The notes beneath the pieces are model-generated. The model was not told where the DNA came from. It made no database searches and saw only the letters and a list, made by a program, of their open reading frames with translations. The translations under genes were made by a program, and so were the position numbers. A stretch of 63,453 nt of DNA from an uncultured Bacilli bacterium (GTDB taxonomy: Bacteria > Bacillota_I > Bacilli_A > RF39 > UBA660): contig CANRDB010000006.1 in NCBI GenBank assembly GCA_947629315.1, positions 1-63,453 of the forward strand, read 5' to 3'. Below are positions 43,131-51,785 of this stretch, in pieces (position 1 is the stretch's first letter; every line of letters begins with the position of its first letter).

Positions 43131-44717
43131 CTAAAAATCTGCATAAATTGGAGCCACTGGCTCATATCCTGTTCCATAGGCACCAAAAATAAGAATCGTG
43201 AAAATAAGAGCATAGTAAATACACCATCTAAGGGCTATCAGTTTTTCCTTGATTTTATCCCGTACAGAAATCTTCTTTTCTCGATATATGCTGACAACAA
43301 GGACAACAAGAAGAGCAAGACCAATGATAATATAATCCGTAATATCCATTCCTAGGAAAGCAATCTCATCGAAGAATCCATAGAAGTGGAAGTTGGTGAG
43401 AATTCGTTTCACCATTTTAAATCCAGCTGCTAAACCAGGAGCACGGAAGAATAGTTCTCCAATGAAGACAAGAATACTGGTCTTAATTATCCGAAATATC
43501 GTGTAAGATTTTCCTTGACGATTGATATGGAATTTACTACACAACCAAACAATTGCTGGTTCAAAAATATCTCCCATCAAAATCAACGTAAAATGGTAAA
43601 AACCAAAGAAAAGATATTTCCATCCTGCTCCATGCCACAAACCATTTAAAAACCAAACACAGGCAAGAGCAATTCCTCCCATGACAAGAGAAGATACCCG
43701 CATGCCAGCAATCTTTTTAATAACCCCAGTAATCTTCTTTACTGGTTTAGAAAGAGATACTGGATAAAAGATGTAATCTTTAAACCATAATCCTAAGGTA
43801 ATATGCCATCTAGACCAGAACTCCGATATATTTTTAGAGAAGAATGGTTGTCTAAAGTTTTCAGGTAAAGAAATGTCAAACATTTCCGCTGAACCAATGA
43901 CTACATCCATCGTTCCAGAAAATTCCATATAAAGAAGAATGGTATAGAAGACTGCCCCTACACATAATGTAAGACCAGAGTAATCCATATAACAACTAAA
44001 TACCGTCTTCACAAAAACATTCAACCGATCGGCAATTACCATCTTTTTAAAGAATCCCCATAATATTCTTTGATAGCCGTAACAAAAATGATCATAGGTT
44101 ACGGTCTTTCCCTCATAGATGCTTTGATTTACTTCCGCATAACGAGTAATTGGTCCTTCTACTAACGTTGGGAAAAAGGTTAAATAAAGCATCACTTTAA
44201 ACATCTTTTTTTCTGCTTCTATCTTATCGTGATAAACGTCTACTAAATAAGAAATAGCCTGTAAGGTATAAAACGATATACCGATGGGAGCTACATGCTC
44301 AACAATCTTAAAGTGACAAGAAACATTTATCAAACTACTGATTTTATTAACAATACTAGTAAAAAATCCTAAATACTTGAAGAAAAATAGGAAAGAAAAG
44401 TTAAAGAGAACAGTCAAGATTAAAATAACCTTCTTATATGTTCGATACTTCTCTTTGATGGCTTTTTTCTCTTCTTTTTCCACTTGTTTCAATTTTTCGT
44501 CTCGCTTATCATTCAGTTTACGCATACCACGTCCTGCCCAATAAATGGATAACGAAGAAATTATGATAAAAATCACTAATTTTTTACTGTACATAAAAAA
44601 GAAAATATAACTAATTATTAATAAAATAATTGGCCTAATTTTCTTCGGTACAATATTGTATAGAAAAACAACTGCCGGTAAAAATAGAAACGCATATAAC
44701 TTATTGAAATAAGACAT
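43131..44717 (-). CDS. MBOAT acyltransferase (DltB/AlgI-like)
   Basis: 528 residues with about 11 membrane spans. The MBOAT signature includes RWHITLGLWFKDYIFYP and, at the catalytic His, FLNGLWHGAGWKYLFFG. DltB and AlgI move acyl groups from a cytoplasmic carrier to an acceptor on the outside. Its start overlaps the carrier gene's stop by one base (TAATG), so the two are translationally coupled. In this operon it should accept the acyl group from the carrier protein. Confidence 0.88.
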   Translation of the reverse strand: MSYFNKLYAFLFLPAVVFLYNIVPKKIRPIILLIISYIFFFMYSKKLVIFIIISSLSIYWAGRGMRKLNDKRDEKLKQVEKEEKKAIKEKYRTYKKVILILTVLFNFSFLFFFKYLGFFTSIVNKISSLINVSCHFKIVEHVAPIGISFYTLQAISYLVDVYHDKIEAEKKMFKVMLYLTFFPTLVEGPITRYAEVNQSIYEGKTVTYDHFCYGYQRILWGFFKKMVIADRLNVFVKTVFSCYMDYSGLTLCVGAVFYTILLYMEFSGTMDVVIGSAEMFDISLPENFRQPFFSKNISEFWSRWHITLGLWFKDYIFYPVSLSKPVKKITGVIKKIAGMRVSSLVMGGIALACVWFLNGLWHGAGWKYLFFGFYHFTLILMGDIFEPAIVWLCSKFHINRQGKSYTIFRIIKTSILVFIGELFFRAPGLAAGFKMVKRILTNFHFYGFFDEIAFLGMDITDYIIIGLALLVVLVVSIYREKKISVRDKIKEKLIALRWCIYYALIFTILIFGAYGTGYEPVAPIYADF

Positions 44718-44947
44718 TAATTATCCTCTTCTAATCTCTCAATAAGCTCCCATATTTTTTTAGCGGAATTAAAGTTGGCTGGAATGATTTCAACTGTTGG
44801 AATTTGAACATCAAACGCATCCTCAATCTCACTAATTAATGATAAAATCGTTAGAGAATCGATATGTCTTCCATCCACTAAATCCTCACAAGTTTTAAAA
44901 TCGACATCTGGCGCTAATTCCTCTAATATTTCTAATAACTTTTCCAT
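44717..44947 (-). CDS. Acyl/aminoacyl carrier protein (DltC-like)
   Basis: 76 residues, the size of DltC. The pantetheine attachment site is Ser31 in GRHIDSLTIL, with acidic helices around it. It follows the PLP decarboxylase by 12 bp with GAGGAGTG before its ATG. AcpS encoded convergent to the operon is the likely activator. It is the natural substrate holder for the ligase, decarboxylase and MBOAT. Confidence 0.85.
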   Translation of the reverse strand: MEKLLEILEELAPDVDFKTCEDLVDGRHIDSLTILSLISEIEDAFDVQIPTVEIIPANFNSAKKIWELIERLEEDN

Positions 44948-44959
44948 ATATTCACTCCT

Positions 44960-46120
44960 CTACTTTTCATTTGGAAAATTCAATTGACTCGTCTTGATAG
45001 AATCTCTCACTAACGTAGATTTTCCCTGTTCCCATAAAATGATTTTGGGGAGGTCTCGACTTAAGAAGAGAGAAATTCCCTCAGTTGATGAATAGGCTCC
45101 TACTTTCTGAAAAACAAATAAATCACCTATTTGTAACTTCCTAGTCGTAATGTTTTTTACTAAGAAGTCATTGATGGTACATAAAGAACCACAAATTTGA
45201 TAAGTATCTTCTAATTCCTCTTTTTTTGGAAAAACCTGATAATGAGGAATCTTCATGGCCATCGTTTGTCCATAGTATACCAAATGATGAATTCCTCCGT
45301 CAACGATAGCATAATTTCCATATTGATTTTTCTTACAATCTACCACTCTTGTTAGATATGAACCACAAGAAGCTGCTATACTGCGACCAATCTCTAAAGT
45401 CACTTTTTTAGGAGCAAGATCTTTTAAAATGTTTCTAAGTTCTTCTAAAAAAGCATCCTCATCAAATTCTTCTCCCTGATAATAAAATACTGGTAAACCA
45501 GGTCCATATTCAATCTCTGATATGGAAAAAGAAAACTGTTCTTCTATTTTATCTATTAACGTTTTTAAATACGTTATCTCTTTTTGAATTCGCGATAGAG
45601 AATGTTTCTGGGTACCTGAAAAATACTCTATCCCATCGATGGTAATCCATTTCGAATCATTCCGTTTTAGAATATCAAATAGATCTTCTTCAGAAACACC
45701 AAATTGATTTCCACTCGTTACACGAATCAAGACGGAAATCGGTGTTTGACATTCTTTCGCACACGACAACAACAATTCATATTGGGAGATGGATTCTATC
45801 GTATACTTCAAGATATCCCCTGACTCCATCATCCTTCGGATACTGGATTCCTCTTTATGAACACCAGAAATAACCATCTTTTGATGAGAAATTCCTAAAG
45901 CATCACAGATATCAAATTCTCCTGGACTGCAAATCTCAAAACGACTGACTTGCGATTCTAATTTTTTCGCAATAAACGAATTGGCTTTAACCGCATAAAC
46001 CAAATCATAATCAGGTCCTAATTTCTCTTGTAAATAGGAAACTCTCTGATGTAATTCATCGATATCATAGACATAACACGGAGTACCATATTGCTTACAA
46101 ATATCTTCATACTTCCCCAT
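44960..46120 (-). CDS. PLP decarboxylase, DapDC/BtrK-like
   Basis: 386 residues of the fold-type III PLP family: TIM-barrel with PLP-binding Lys45 (VYAVKANS), GGIHHLVYY, the active-site Cys in GSLCTINDF and GAYSSTEG near the end. The Cys and GAY region place it with diaminopimelate/ornithine decarboxylases rather than alanine racemase. BtrK of butirosin synthesis, a relative, decarboxylates glutamate while it is bound to a carrier protein. Here it overlaps the ligase gene by 14 bp and precedes the carrier gene, so I infer it acts on the carrier-bound amino acid. A plain lysine-forming role is the alternative. Confidence 0.8.
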   Translation of the reverse strand: MGKYEDICKQYGTPCYVYDIDELHQRVSYLQEKLGPDYDLVYAVKANSFIAKKLESQVSRFEICSPGEFDICDALGISHQKMVISGVHKEESSIRRMMESGDILKYTIESISQYELLLSCAKECQTPISVLIRVTSGNQFGVSEEDLFDILKRNDSKWITIDGIEYFSGTQKHSLSRIQKEITYLKTLIDKIEEQFSFSISEIEYGPGLPVFYYQGEEFDEDAFLEELRNILKDLAPKKVTLEIGRSIAASCGSYLTRVVDCKKNQYGNYAIVDGGIHHLVYYGQTMAMKIPHYQVFPKKEELEDTYQICGSLCTINDFLVKNITTRKLQIGDLFVFQKVGAYSSTEGISLFLSRDLPKIILWEQGKSTLVRDSIKTSQLNFPNEK

Positions 46121-47627
46121 GTTTTTCCTCCTTATATTCCATCAGTTTTTTACGGTCTATTTTTCCATTTTTCGTCATTGGGAATTCCTCTAATGGTATC
46201 AATTTGGTTGGAATCATAAACACTGGTAAAACTTCTTTTAACTTGACACTTAAATTCTTTTTAGAAATATTTCCAATATAGAATCCGTACAGTTTTGCTT
46301 TTTCTTCATCAAAGACACAACAACTACGGACAACCTCTTTCACATCCATCATAGCCTTTTCAATTTCCTCTAATTCAATACGATGTCCTAAATATTTAAT
46401 TTGGAAATCTTTACGACCCATAAAAACGATATCATCGTCTTCATTGTAATATCCTAAATCCCCTGTTCGATAAATCGGTTCTAAATACTTTTGATGGAGA
46501 GGTGATTGCATAAAATGCTGATTCGTCTGTTCCCAGTTTTGATAATAACCGAGACCTAAAGCCGTTCCCGCTACACAAATTTCTCCATTCTTATTTGGTT
46601 CTGTAATGAGATGATTCTCTTCATCTAGTAAGAATACCCTCTCATTTGGAAAAGGTTTCCCAACAGGGATTTTCTCTTGATAGGTTCTTTTTCGATCAAT
46701 GATATGGTAAAGGCAATTACAAGTAATCTCTGTTGGACCATAAACATTGACAAACATGGCTTGTGGTAATTTTTCCATCCATATCGATAAGTGTTTCATT
46801 GGCATCACTTCACCGCTAAATAACACTTTCTCTACTGTCTTAGGCACTTTATAATCTAATCCATGAAAAGTGGTAATGAGACAAAGCGCTGATACTGCCC
46901 AAGTCAAAGTCGTTACTTTATGTTCACACAAATAATCTAACAGTAAAGAAGGATTTGAAAAATATCGTTTGGGAACAATTAATAATGTCGCTCCAACTGC
47001 CATCGATGAAAAGATATCTTTGACAGATACATCAAAATCAAATGGTGCTTGATTCGCAATGATATCTTTTTCATGAAAGTGAAATAAATTTGTAAAAACA
47101 TTGATAAAATCAATGACGGAGCGATGAGAAATAACTACTCCTTTGGGAACACCGGTCGAACCCGAAGTAAAATTGACATACAAAGGATCCGTATCAATAT
47201 GTTGTTGATAACATTTTTTTAATATCTCCTCATCGACTGCTTGATCTTTAAAATCTTCAATTTTCTGAATATTTAACCCTTTAAAATATTGGGTAGCCAT
47301 CTCATAATATTCCTCATTGGTAAGGACAAGTTTCGCTTGAATCGTCTGTTTAATTTGAACAATCCTACTCTCTGGTAATTCAGGATTGATAAGACTATAA
47401 AAGCATCCTGCATAGGCCGTTCCAAAAAAGGAAACGAGTGCCTGAATTCCTTTGTCCATGAAGACAATAACCGGTTCATTTTGCATGCTTTTTCCAATAG
47501 AAGAACCGACTGTACGACTCCAATGGCGAAAATCATGATACGTAATTTTTTGTTCTTCTTCTACAATCGCTATTTTATTTTTATGGCGCTTGCAAGACTC
47601 CTCTAAATAATCTACTACACTATACAT
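46107..47627 (-). CDS. DltA-like amino-acid-adenylating ligase
   Basis: ATG at 47627 (MYSVVDYLEES) is preferred: it gives 506 residues and the N-terminal length of DltA; a start at 47666/47663 would almost lack a leader. The protein has A3 (FTSGSTGVPKGVV), A5 (VYGPTEIT), A7 (YRTGDLGY), A8 (GRKDFQIKYLGHRIE) and the final Lys (TKNGKIDRKKL). It activates an amino acid with ATP and loads it on the carrier. Substrate choice is uncertain: the presence of a decarboxylase argues for glutamate, aspartate or a diamino acid rather than D-alanine. Confidence 0.85.
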   Translation of the reverse strand: MYSVVDYLEESCKRHKNKIAIVEEEQKITYHDFRHWSRTVGSSIGKSMQNEPVIVFMDKGIQALVSFFGTAYAGCFYSLINPELPESRIVQIKQTIQAKLVLTNEEYYEMATQYFKGLNIQKIEDFKDQAVDEEILKKCYQQHIDTDPLYVNFTSGSTGVPKGVVISHRSVIDFINVFTNLFHFHEKDIIANQAPFDFDVSVKDIFSSMAVGATLLIVPKRYFSNPSLLLDYLCEHKVTTLTWAVSALCLITTFHGLDYKVPKTVEKVLFSGEVMPMKHLSIWMEKLPQAMFVNVYGPTEITCNCLYHIIDRKRTYQEKIPVGKPFPNERVFLLDEENHLITEPNKNGEICVAGTALGLGYYQNWEQTNQHFMQSPLHQKYLEPIYRTGDLGYYNEDDDIVFMGRKDFQIKYLGHRIELEEIEKAMMDVKEVVRSCCVFDEEKAKLYGFYIGNISKKNLSVKLKEVLPVFMIPTKLIPLEEFPMTKNGKIDRKKLMEYKEEKHGEV

Positions 47628-47674
47628 GTTCTCTACTACTTCCTTTATCGTTAGAAACTCCATCACTATCCATT

Positions 47675-47703
47675 AATATAGCATAATCCCATAGGATTAT
47701 CAA
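47675..47703 (-). promoter_or_regulatory. Promoter of the Dlt-like cassette with internal palindrome
   Basis: Minus-strand TTGATA (47698-47703), 17 bp, extended -10 TGCTATATT (TATATT 47675-47680). The spacer contains the perfect palindrome ATAATCC-4-GGATTAT (47683-47700), a likely operator. Confidence 0.65.
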
Positions 47704-47740
47704 GATTTTTCCAAGATATTTTCCCATTATTGTCAAGTAA

Positions 47741-47762
47741 AAACTAGTCTTGCGACTAGTTT
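47741..47762 (-). terminator. Terminator after the SDR gene
   Basis: AAACTAGTC, loop, GACTAGTTT with TTTAC after it, overlapping the SDR stop codon; it isolates the Dlt-like cassette from the SDR gene. Confidence 0.65.
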
Positions 47763-48516
47763 ATTGAATCGTTACTCCACCATCGACAACAACCGTTGCT
47801 CCGACCATGTAAGATGACATATCACTCGATAGAAACGTAACGACATTTCCTATCTCTTCTGGAGAGGCAAGTCTTCCTAATGGAATCTGGGTACAGAACA
47901 ATTGGTAAGTATCTGGATCATTCTCTCTTACACCCTTAATTAATGGAGTTTCGGTTACTCCTGGACATACAGCATTGATTCGAATATGATTTTTACACTC
48001 TTCCAGTGCTACGGATTTCGTTAATCCTAAGACAGCATGTTTACTCGTATTGTAAGGTACAATTCCTGGATTTCCTAAAATACCAGACGTAGATGAGATA
48101 TTTACAATCGCACCTGATCCATTTTGATGCATCGCTTTAATCTCTTCTTGGCAACAGAAGAACACTCCTCGAACATCTAAATCGATTACCTCATCAAAAT
48201 TTTCAACGGGAGTATCTACTAAGTTAATCGTCGCACTAGATTTTCCTGCATTATTGCAAGCACAATCTAATTTTCCATACGTGTCGAGAGTAAATTTAAC
48301 CATAGCTGCTACTTCCTCTCTTTTCGTAACATCTGCTCGAAAAGCTACTGCTTGTCCTCCTGCATCCGTAATCTCTTGTGCTACTTTGCGTGCAGTTTCA
48401 GGATTATAATCGACAACGACTACTTTCGCACCTTCCCTTGCGTAGCATTTTGCGACTGCTTCTCCAATTCCTTGTCCGCCACCCGTTACAAGGGCAACTT
48501 TATCTTTTAATAACAT
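47761..48516 (-). CDS. Short-chain dehydrogenase/reductase
   Basis: 251 residues, classic SDR: NAD(P)-binding TGGGQGIG, NNAG motif (ACNNAGKSS), catalytic Ser and Tyr-Lys (SSTSG, YNTSKHAV), and PGVTET. The nearby CYAREGAKVVVVD has an acidic end to beta-2, which favours NAD. Relatives include 3-oxoacyl-ACP reductases and hydroxysteroid dehydrogenases, and with a bile salt hydrolase in the window the latter is tempting but not supported by any specific residue. GGAGGA precedes the ATG; an extended -10 (TGATAAAAT) lies upstream. Confidence 0.88.
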   Translation of the reverse strand: MLLKDKVALVTGGGQGIGEAVAKCYAREGAKVVVVDYNPETARKVAQEITDAGGQAVAFRADVTKREEVAAMVKFTLDTYGKLDCACNNAGKSSATINLVDTPVENFDEVIDLDVRGVFFCCQEEIKAMHQNGSGAIVNISSTSGILGNPGIVPYNTSKHAVLGLTKSVALEECKNHIRINAVCPGVTETPLIKGVRENDPDTYQLFCTQIPLGRLASPEEIGNVVTFLSSDMSSYMVGATVVVDGGVTIQ

Positions 48517-48670
48517 ATGGGTATCCTCCTATCATTCCCATTTTATCACAATTTCTTCTAGAAAAAACATCTTTTTTAAAACTAGACAAATATTGACTAA
48601 GCATTTGACGGAATCTCTTTAAAACGGTAATTTCTAGTCCTTGGAATGATTACTTTGAATTAAAATTTCT

Positions 48671-49993
48671 CTAGGAATCCTTACTAGCATAATAAGCATT
48701 ACAAACTTTCTTTTGCTCCTCTGTTTTTACTAAGTTGAAACTATATTGATGAGTAGGTTCATTGTAATTCATCAATACATCCTGCGTTGTTACCCCATCT
48801 AAATCAATCTCATTGGTTGATAAATATCCACTATTATACAAATCTTCTACTGTTATACATACACTAGTTACCTTCGTAGCCTCTGTAACCTGTGTGGCAA
48901 TATCAACAAAAATATTCTTTAAGGCATCTTCTGATATCTCACCCGTAAAAGACTGAGTTGGATAATTATACTTCTTATCACTTTTGTTATTGATAAAACT
49001 ATATAAATTTTTATCCAATTGCGTTCTAGAACTATTTAAGGCTGCATAATTGTCTGGTGAGGGATTTAACATAAATGTTCCATAGTTAGAAGTAATACCA
49101 ATTCCTATCGTATAATAGAAGACATCAGATTGATATCTTTTTCCTAAATCTTCTTTTAATTGATAGGACGTTTTCATAATACTCCAAATGATTTCAGAAT
49201 TGGTAGCAGGATTTTTCTCTAGTTTACTTGTCGTTCCATCTCCTAAAGTAGAATTGGCCATACTGAAGACAGCACTTTCGTCATATTTTCTTCCATAGGT
49301 AGGCTCTCCATCTGTCAAAAGAACCACGACAGGAATTCGAGTTTCCTCTTTACTAGCATCAATAAATAATTCTCTTGCTTTTTGAAGGCCTATCCAAGTA
49401 TAAGTACCACCATTAATATCCACTAACGTTCCATTTACATTAAAATACGGCACTTTATCTTCCCATCGACTATTATGCCAATAGTGCGTTCCATGAGTAA
49501 TATCTTGATAAGAACCCACTGGTTTCAAAGGAAAAGAAGCAACTACACTACAATCTTTATTGGCTGTGCCTGTTTGATTTTCACAACTACCACGAGATGA
49601 AATTAGTCCACTATAAAATACAAAACCAACCCTATTTTTATCAGACTGCTTTAAAATCTCTAAAGCAGAATTAATGGCATTTTCAGTTCCTTCATAACGC
49701 GTTACGGAAGAACCAGAAAGTTTACTTGCCATAGAACCAGATACATCCACTACAAACACCAAATCTAACCCCACACTGATAGTTGTTCCTTCCACATCAT
49801 CAAATACATCAGAATGCTCTACAGACCATTTCTCAGCGGCATTGAGAATTGCTTTTTCTTGCGATTTCGTAATCTCATTTTTTGCTTCTTGAACATTCTT
49901 GGTAACCAAGTTAGCAACTATCAAAATCATAACCGATAAAATGACTAATACCGCCAACAACTCTACTAATGTAAAACCTTTTCTTCGTTTCAT
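48671..49993 (-). CDS. Type IV pilin-like protein fused to a von Willebrand A domain
   Basis: 440 residues. It starts as a prepilin (MKRRKGFTLVELLAVL, cleavage after Gly6, Glu at +5 of the mature form), then a pilin helix. From about residue 75 comes a vWA domain with the MIDAS motif DVSGSM (83-88) and, later, VVLLTDGEPTYG. A second external part with cysteines (SVCITVEDL, KKVCNAYY) ends it. Pilin-vWA fusions can act as metal-dependent adhesive tips of surface pili. No pilus motor or prepilin peptidase gene is in the window. It is the second gene of an operon headed by a signal-peptidase-like gene. Confidence 0.85.
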   Translation of the reverse strand: MKRRKGFTLVELLAVLVILSVMILIVANLVTKNVQEAKNEITKSQEKAILNAAEKWSVEHSDVFDDVEGTTISVGLDLVFVVDVSGSMASKLSGSSVTRYEGTENAINSALEILKQSDKNRVGFVFYSGLISSRGSCENQTGTANKDCSVVASFPLKPVGSYQDITHGTHYWHNSRWEDKVPYFNVNGTLVDINGGTYTWIGLQKARELFIDASKEETRIPVVVLLTDGEPTYGRKYDESAVFSMANSTLGDGTTSKLEKNPATNSEIIWSIMKTSYQLKEDLGKRYQSDVFYYTIGIGITSNYGTFMLNPSPDNYAALNSSRTQLDKNLYSFINNKSDKKYNYPTQSFTGEISEDALKNIFVDIATQVTEATKVTSVCITVEDLYNSGYLSTNEIDLDGVTTQDVLMNYNEPTHQYSFNLVKTEEQKKVCNAYYASKDS

Positions 49994-50009
49994 AATCCAC
50001 CTCTAACCA

Positions 50010-50519
50010 CTATTCTTTTTCCAGTTTTAAATTCTTTTTTTTATGAATAAAAAATAACAAACCACTTGCTAACAATAACAATATTACTAACAGTAAAACA
50101 TCCCAATTCAAAAGTAAATTTCCTATCCAAGGAATTTTAAACACATACTTTCCAATGACATCTTTATTTGTCAAATGTTCAATATCTACTCCAAATCCTT
50201 TTTCATATCCCGTTCGATAAATTGTTTGACCATTTTCTTCCTCTATTCTTTTCACTTGATGAATAATGATAGAATCATCACGGTAAAATGACACAATATC
50301 TTGTTCCCGCACATTTTCTACTTTTTTGCAAAAAACAATATCTCCACGATTAATAGTTGGTTCCATATCATTTGAAGAAACCAAAAACATTTCGTATCCT
50401 AAGAAAGATGCAAATTTCATAGAATGAGAACCGCACCATGCCCAAACATCAGTAAGAAGAATCAACGAAAATAAAATAATCAGTGATATTAACGTTATTT
50501 TCATATATCTTTTTTTCAT
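50010..50519 (-). CDS. SipW-type signal peptidase homologue with altered catalytic Ser
   Basis: 169 residues: N-terminal span (about 7-27), the S26 peptidase boxes FLVSSNDMEPTINRGDIV, IVSFYRDDSIIIHQVKRI and GYEKGFGVDIEHLTNKDVIGKYVFKIPWIG, and a C-terminal span (about 138-158). This is the ER/archaeal (SipW) branch with a catalytic His (HQVKRI). The Ser that normally precedes Met-x-Pro is Asp here (NDMEP; codon GAT), so activity is in doubt. It precedes the pilin/vWA gene by 16 bp. I infer a role in handling that protein, perhaps as a non-catalytic chaperone or with unusual chemistry. Confidence 0.8.
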   Translation of the reverse strand: MKKRYMKITLISLIILFSLILLTDVWAWCGSHSMKFASFLGYEMFLVSSNDMEPTINRGDIVFCKKVENVREQDIVSFYRDDSIIIHQVKRIEEENGQTIYRTGYEKGFGVDIEHLTNKDVIGKYVFKIPWIGNLLLNWDVLLLVILLLLASGLLFFIHKKKNLKLEKE

Positions 50520-50591
50520 TTTTTAATAAAACACCTCATCTTTCAGAATTTTCTAATAGAAAAAATTTTCTTCTATCATTTTCTACTCGTT

Positions 50592-50620
50592 ATTATATCA
50601 CTTTTTTATATAATTGTCAC
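50592..50620 (-). promoter_or_regulatory. Promoter of the signal-peptidase/pilin operon
   Basis: Minus-strand GTGACA (50615-50620), 17 bp, TATAAT (50592-50597). Confidence 0.65.
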
Positions 50621-50626
50621 TATATG

Positions 50627-50682
50627 TAGATATTTATCTATTTATTGCAATTTAAAAAATATCATATATAGATATTTATCTA
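50627..50682. promoter_or_regulatory. Twin palindromic operators in the divergent intergenic region
   Basis: TAGATA-TT-TATCTA occurs at 50627-50640 and again at 50669-50682, 42 bp apart (four helical turns), each followed by TTTATT. They lie between the XRE gene and the pilin operon, just upstream of the latter's -35. Confidence 0.65.
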
Positions 50683-50743
50683 TTTATTATCAATGGTAAA
50701 TATTCTACTTTTTTTAGATAATTATATATAGTGAGGTGAGATA

Positions 50744-51016
50744 ATGGTTACTGAAGAATACATAGATCAAATATTTTCCATGATTTCTAAAAATATCAAA
50801 TATTACAGGCGTTACAATAAATCACCATATGCGGATAAATATGGAAGAATTAGTCAAGAAAAACTAGCGGAATTGTGTCAACTTTCCCAATCTTTGATTG
50901 CTAATATTGAAAGTGAAAAAGTAAAACAAACTTTCTCTATTACAGTAGTGGCCTCTATTAGTAAAGTTTTAAATATTCCTTTTGAAGAATTTTTTAAGGA
51001 ACATAATTTTAACTAA
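50744..51016 (+). CDS. Small XRE-family regulator
   Basis: 90 residues, almost all helix-turn-helix: ISQEKLAELCQLSQSLIANIE, then a short tail with VASISKVLNIPFEEFFKEH. GAGGTGAG precedes the ATG. It is divergent from the signal-peptidase/pilin operon, and the twin palindromes between them are its expected binding sites. It is probably the local switch of that operon and of itself. Confidence 0.85.
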   Translation: MVTEEYIDQIFSMISKNIKYYRRYNKSPYADKYGRISQEKLAELCQLSQSLIANIESEKVKQTFSITVVASISKVLNIPFEEFFKEHNFN

Positions 51017-51023
51017 TTGATAC

Positions 51024-51059
51024 AAAAAAAATCGATTGACGTCAAACAATCGATTTTTT
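51024..51059. terminator. Bidirectional terminator
   Basis: AAATCGATTG, loop, CAATCGATTT, flanked by A/T runs on both sides, between the convergent XRE and CmpB-like genes. Confidence 0.8.
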
Positions 51060-51696
51060 AATGAAAACTGACATAATGAAACCCTATTTTTTTATAGATA
51101 TCCGATGCTCTTGGAAGAGAAAAAATTCTGGCAATCGCTAAATTATAAATCTCATCCGCTAAGAACAGTGCACAAAGCGTAAAACTAATTGTTAAAAAGA
51201 CGTTTTTCGGAAGTTTATTAGCTAAATAAAAGCAAAATGGAATCATCCCATAAATGAGAAGCAAACTGGATACTCCGAAAAATAACACACTCCGTAGACA
51301 GACAAAACCTTGAATATTACCAAAATTTAAAATCTCTGTATTATAGTCCCAACACCGAAAGCCATCACCAATAATATACATTCCCAGTCCTGAAAAATAC
51401 TCTAAAACACCTGTAAAAATCATACTGATGAAAAATACTTTCCAAGGTTTATCCCGAAAGCGATATGTAAGGAAATAGATTCCTATCGAACCAATCGCAT
51501 AAATATTAATCCAAGGAAGAAAATTGCCCCCACGCCAGTACCATAATTTCATACCACCATTAAAGTAGTAAAACACAAATTCATAAAGGAATCCAAAGAT
51601 ACCTGTTAATACAATAAGCAAACTAAATATACCAAGCATTGTCATCTTATCAAAAGTATGCTTTTGTTCTATATATAATTTATATTTTTTTTTCAT
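51058..51696 (-). CDS. CmpB-like (ABC-type permease-like) membrane protein
   Basis: 212 residues with about five to six membrane spans. Conserved points are GFLYEFVFYYFNGG, IFTGVLEYFSG, RCWDYNTEILNFGNIQGFVCLRSVLFFGV: the core pattern of the family called putative ABC-transporter type IV/CmpB. No ATPase partner is next to it. The function of this family is unsettled. It stands alone, ending at a shared terminator. Confidence 0.72.
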   Translation of the reverse strand: MKKKYKLYIEQKHTFDKMTMLGIFSLLIVLTGIFGFLYEFVFYYFNGGMKLWYWRGGNFLPWINIYAIGSIGIYFLTYRFRDKPWKVFFISMIFTGVLEYFSGLGMYIIGDGFRCWDYNTEILNFGNIQGFVCLRSVLFFGVSSLLLIYGMIPFCFYLANKLPKNVFLTISFTLCALFLADEIYNLAIARIFSLPRASDIYKKIGFHYVSFH

Positions 51697-51785
51697 ACTA
51701 CCACACTTTCTATCCTACTGTAGTTATTGTATCATAAAATTTTTCTGCATGCACTACTCCCATCTACCAAAAAGGGAGTAGCTCC

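Noticed and set aside
42166-47627. Canonical dltABCD operon
   Set aside because: The order and presence of a PLP decarboxylase, plus an SGNH protein unlike DltD, do not fit; the dlt symbols were withheld.
47761-48516. Hydroxysteroid dehydrogenase assignment for the SDR protein
   Set aside because: The bile salt hydrolase is 30 kb away, and no substrate-specific residue supports it.
50520-50743. Small RNA gene in the XRE/pilin intergenic region
   Set aside because: The structure is explained by two promoters and twin operators; there is no terminator for a separate RNA.
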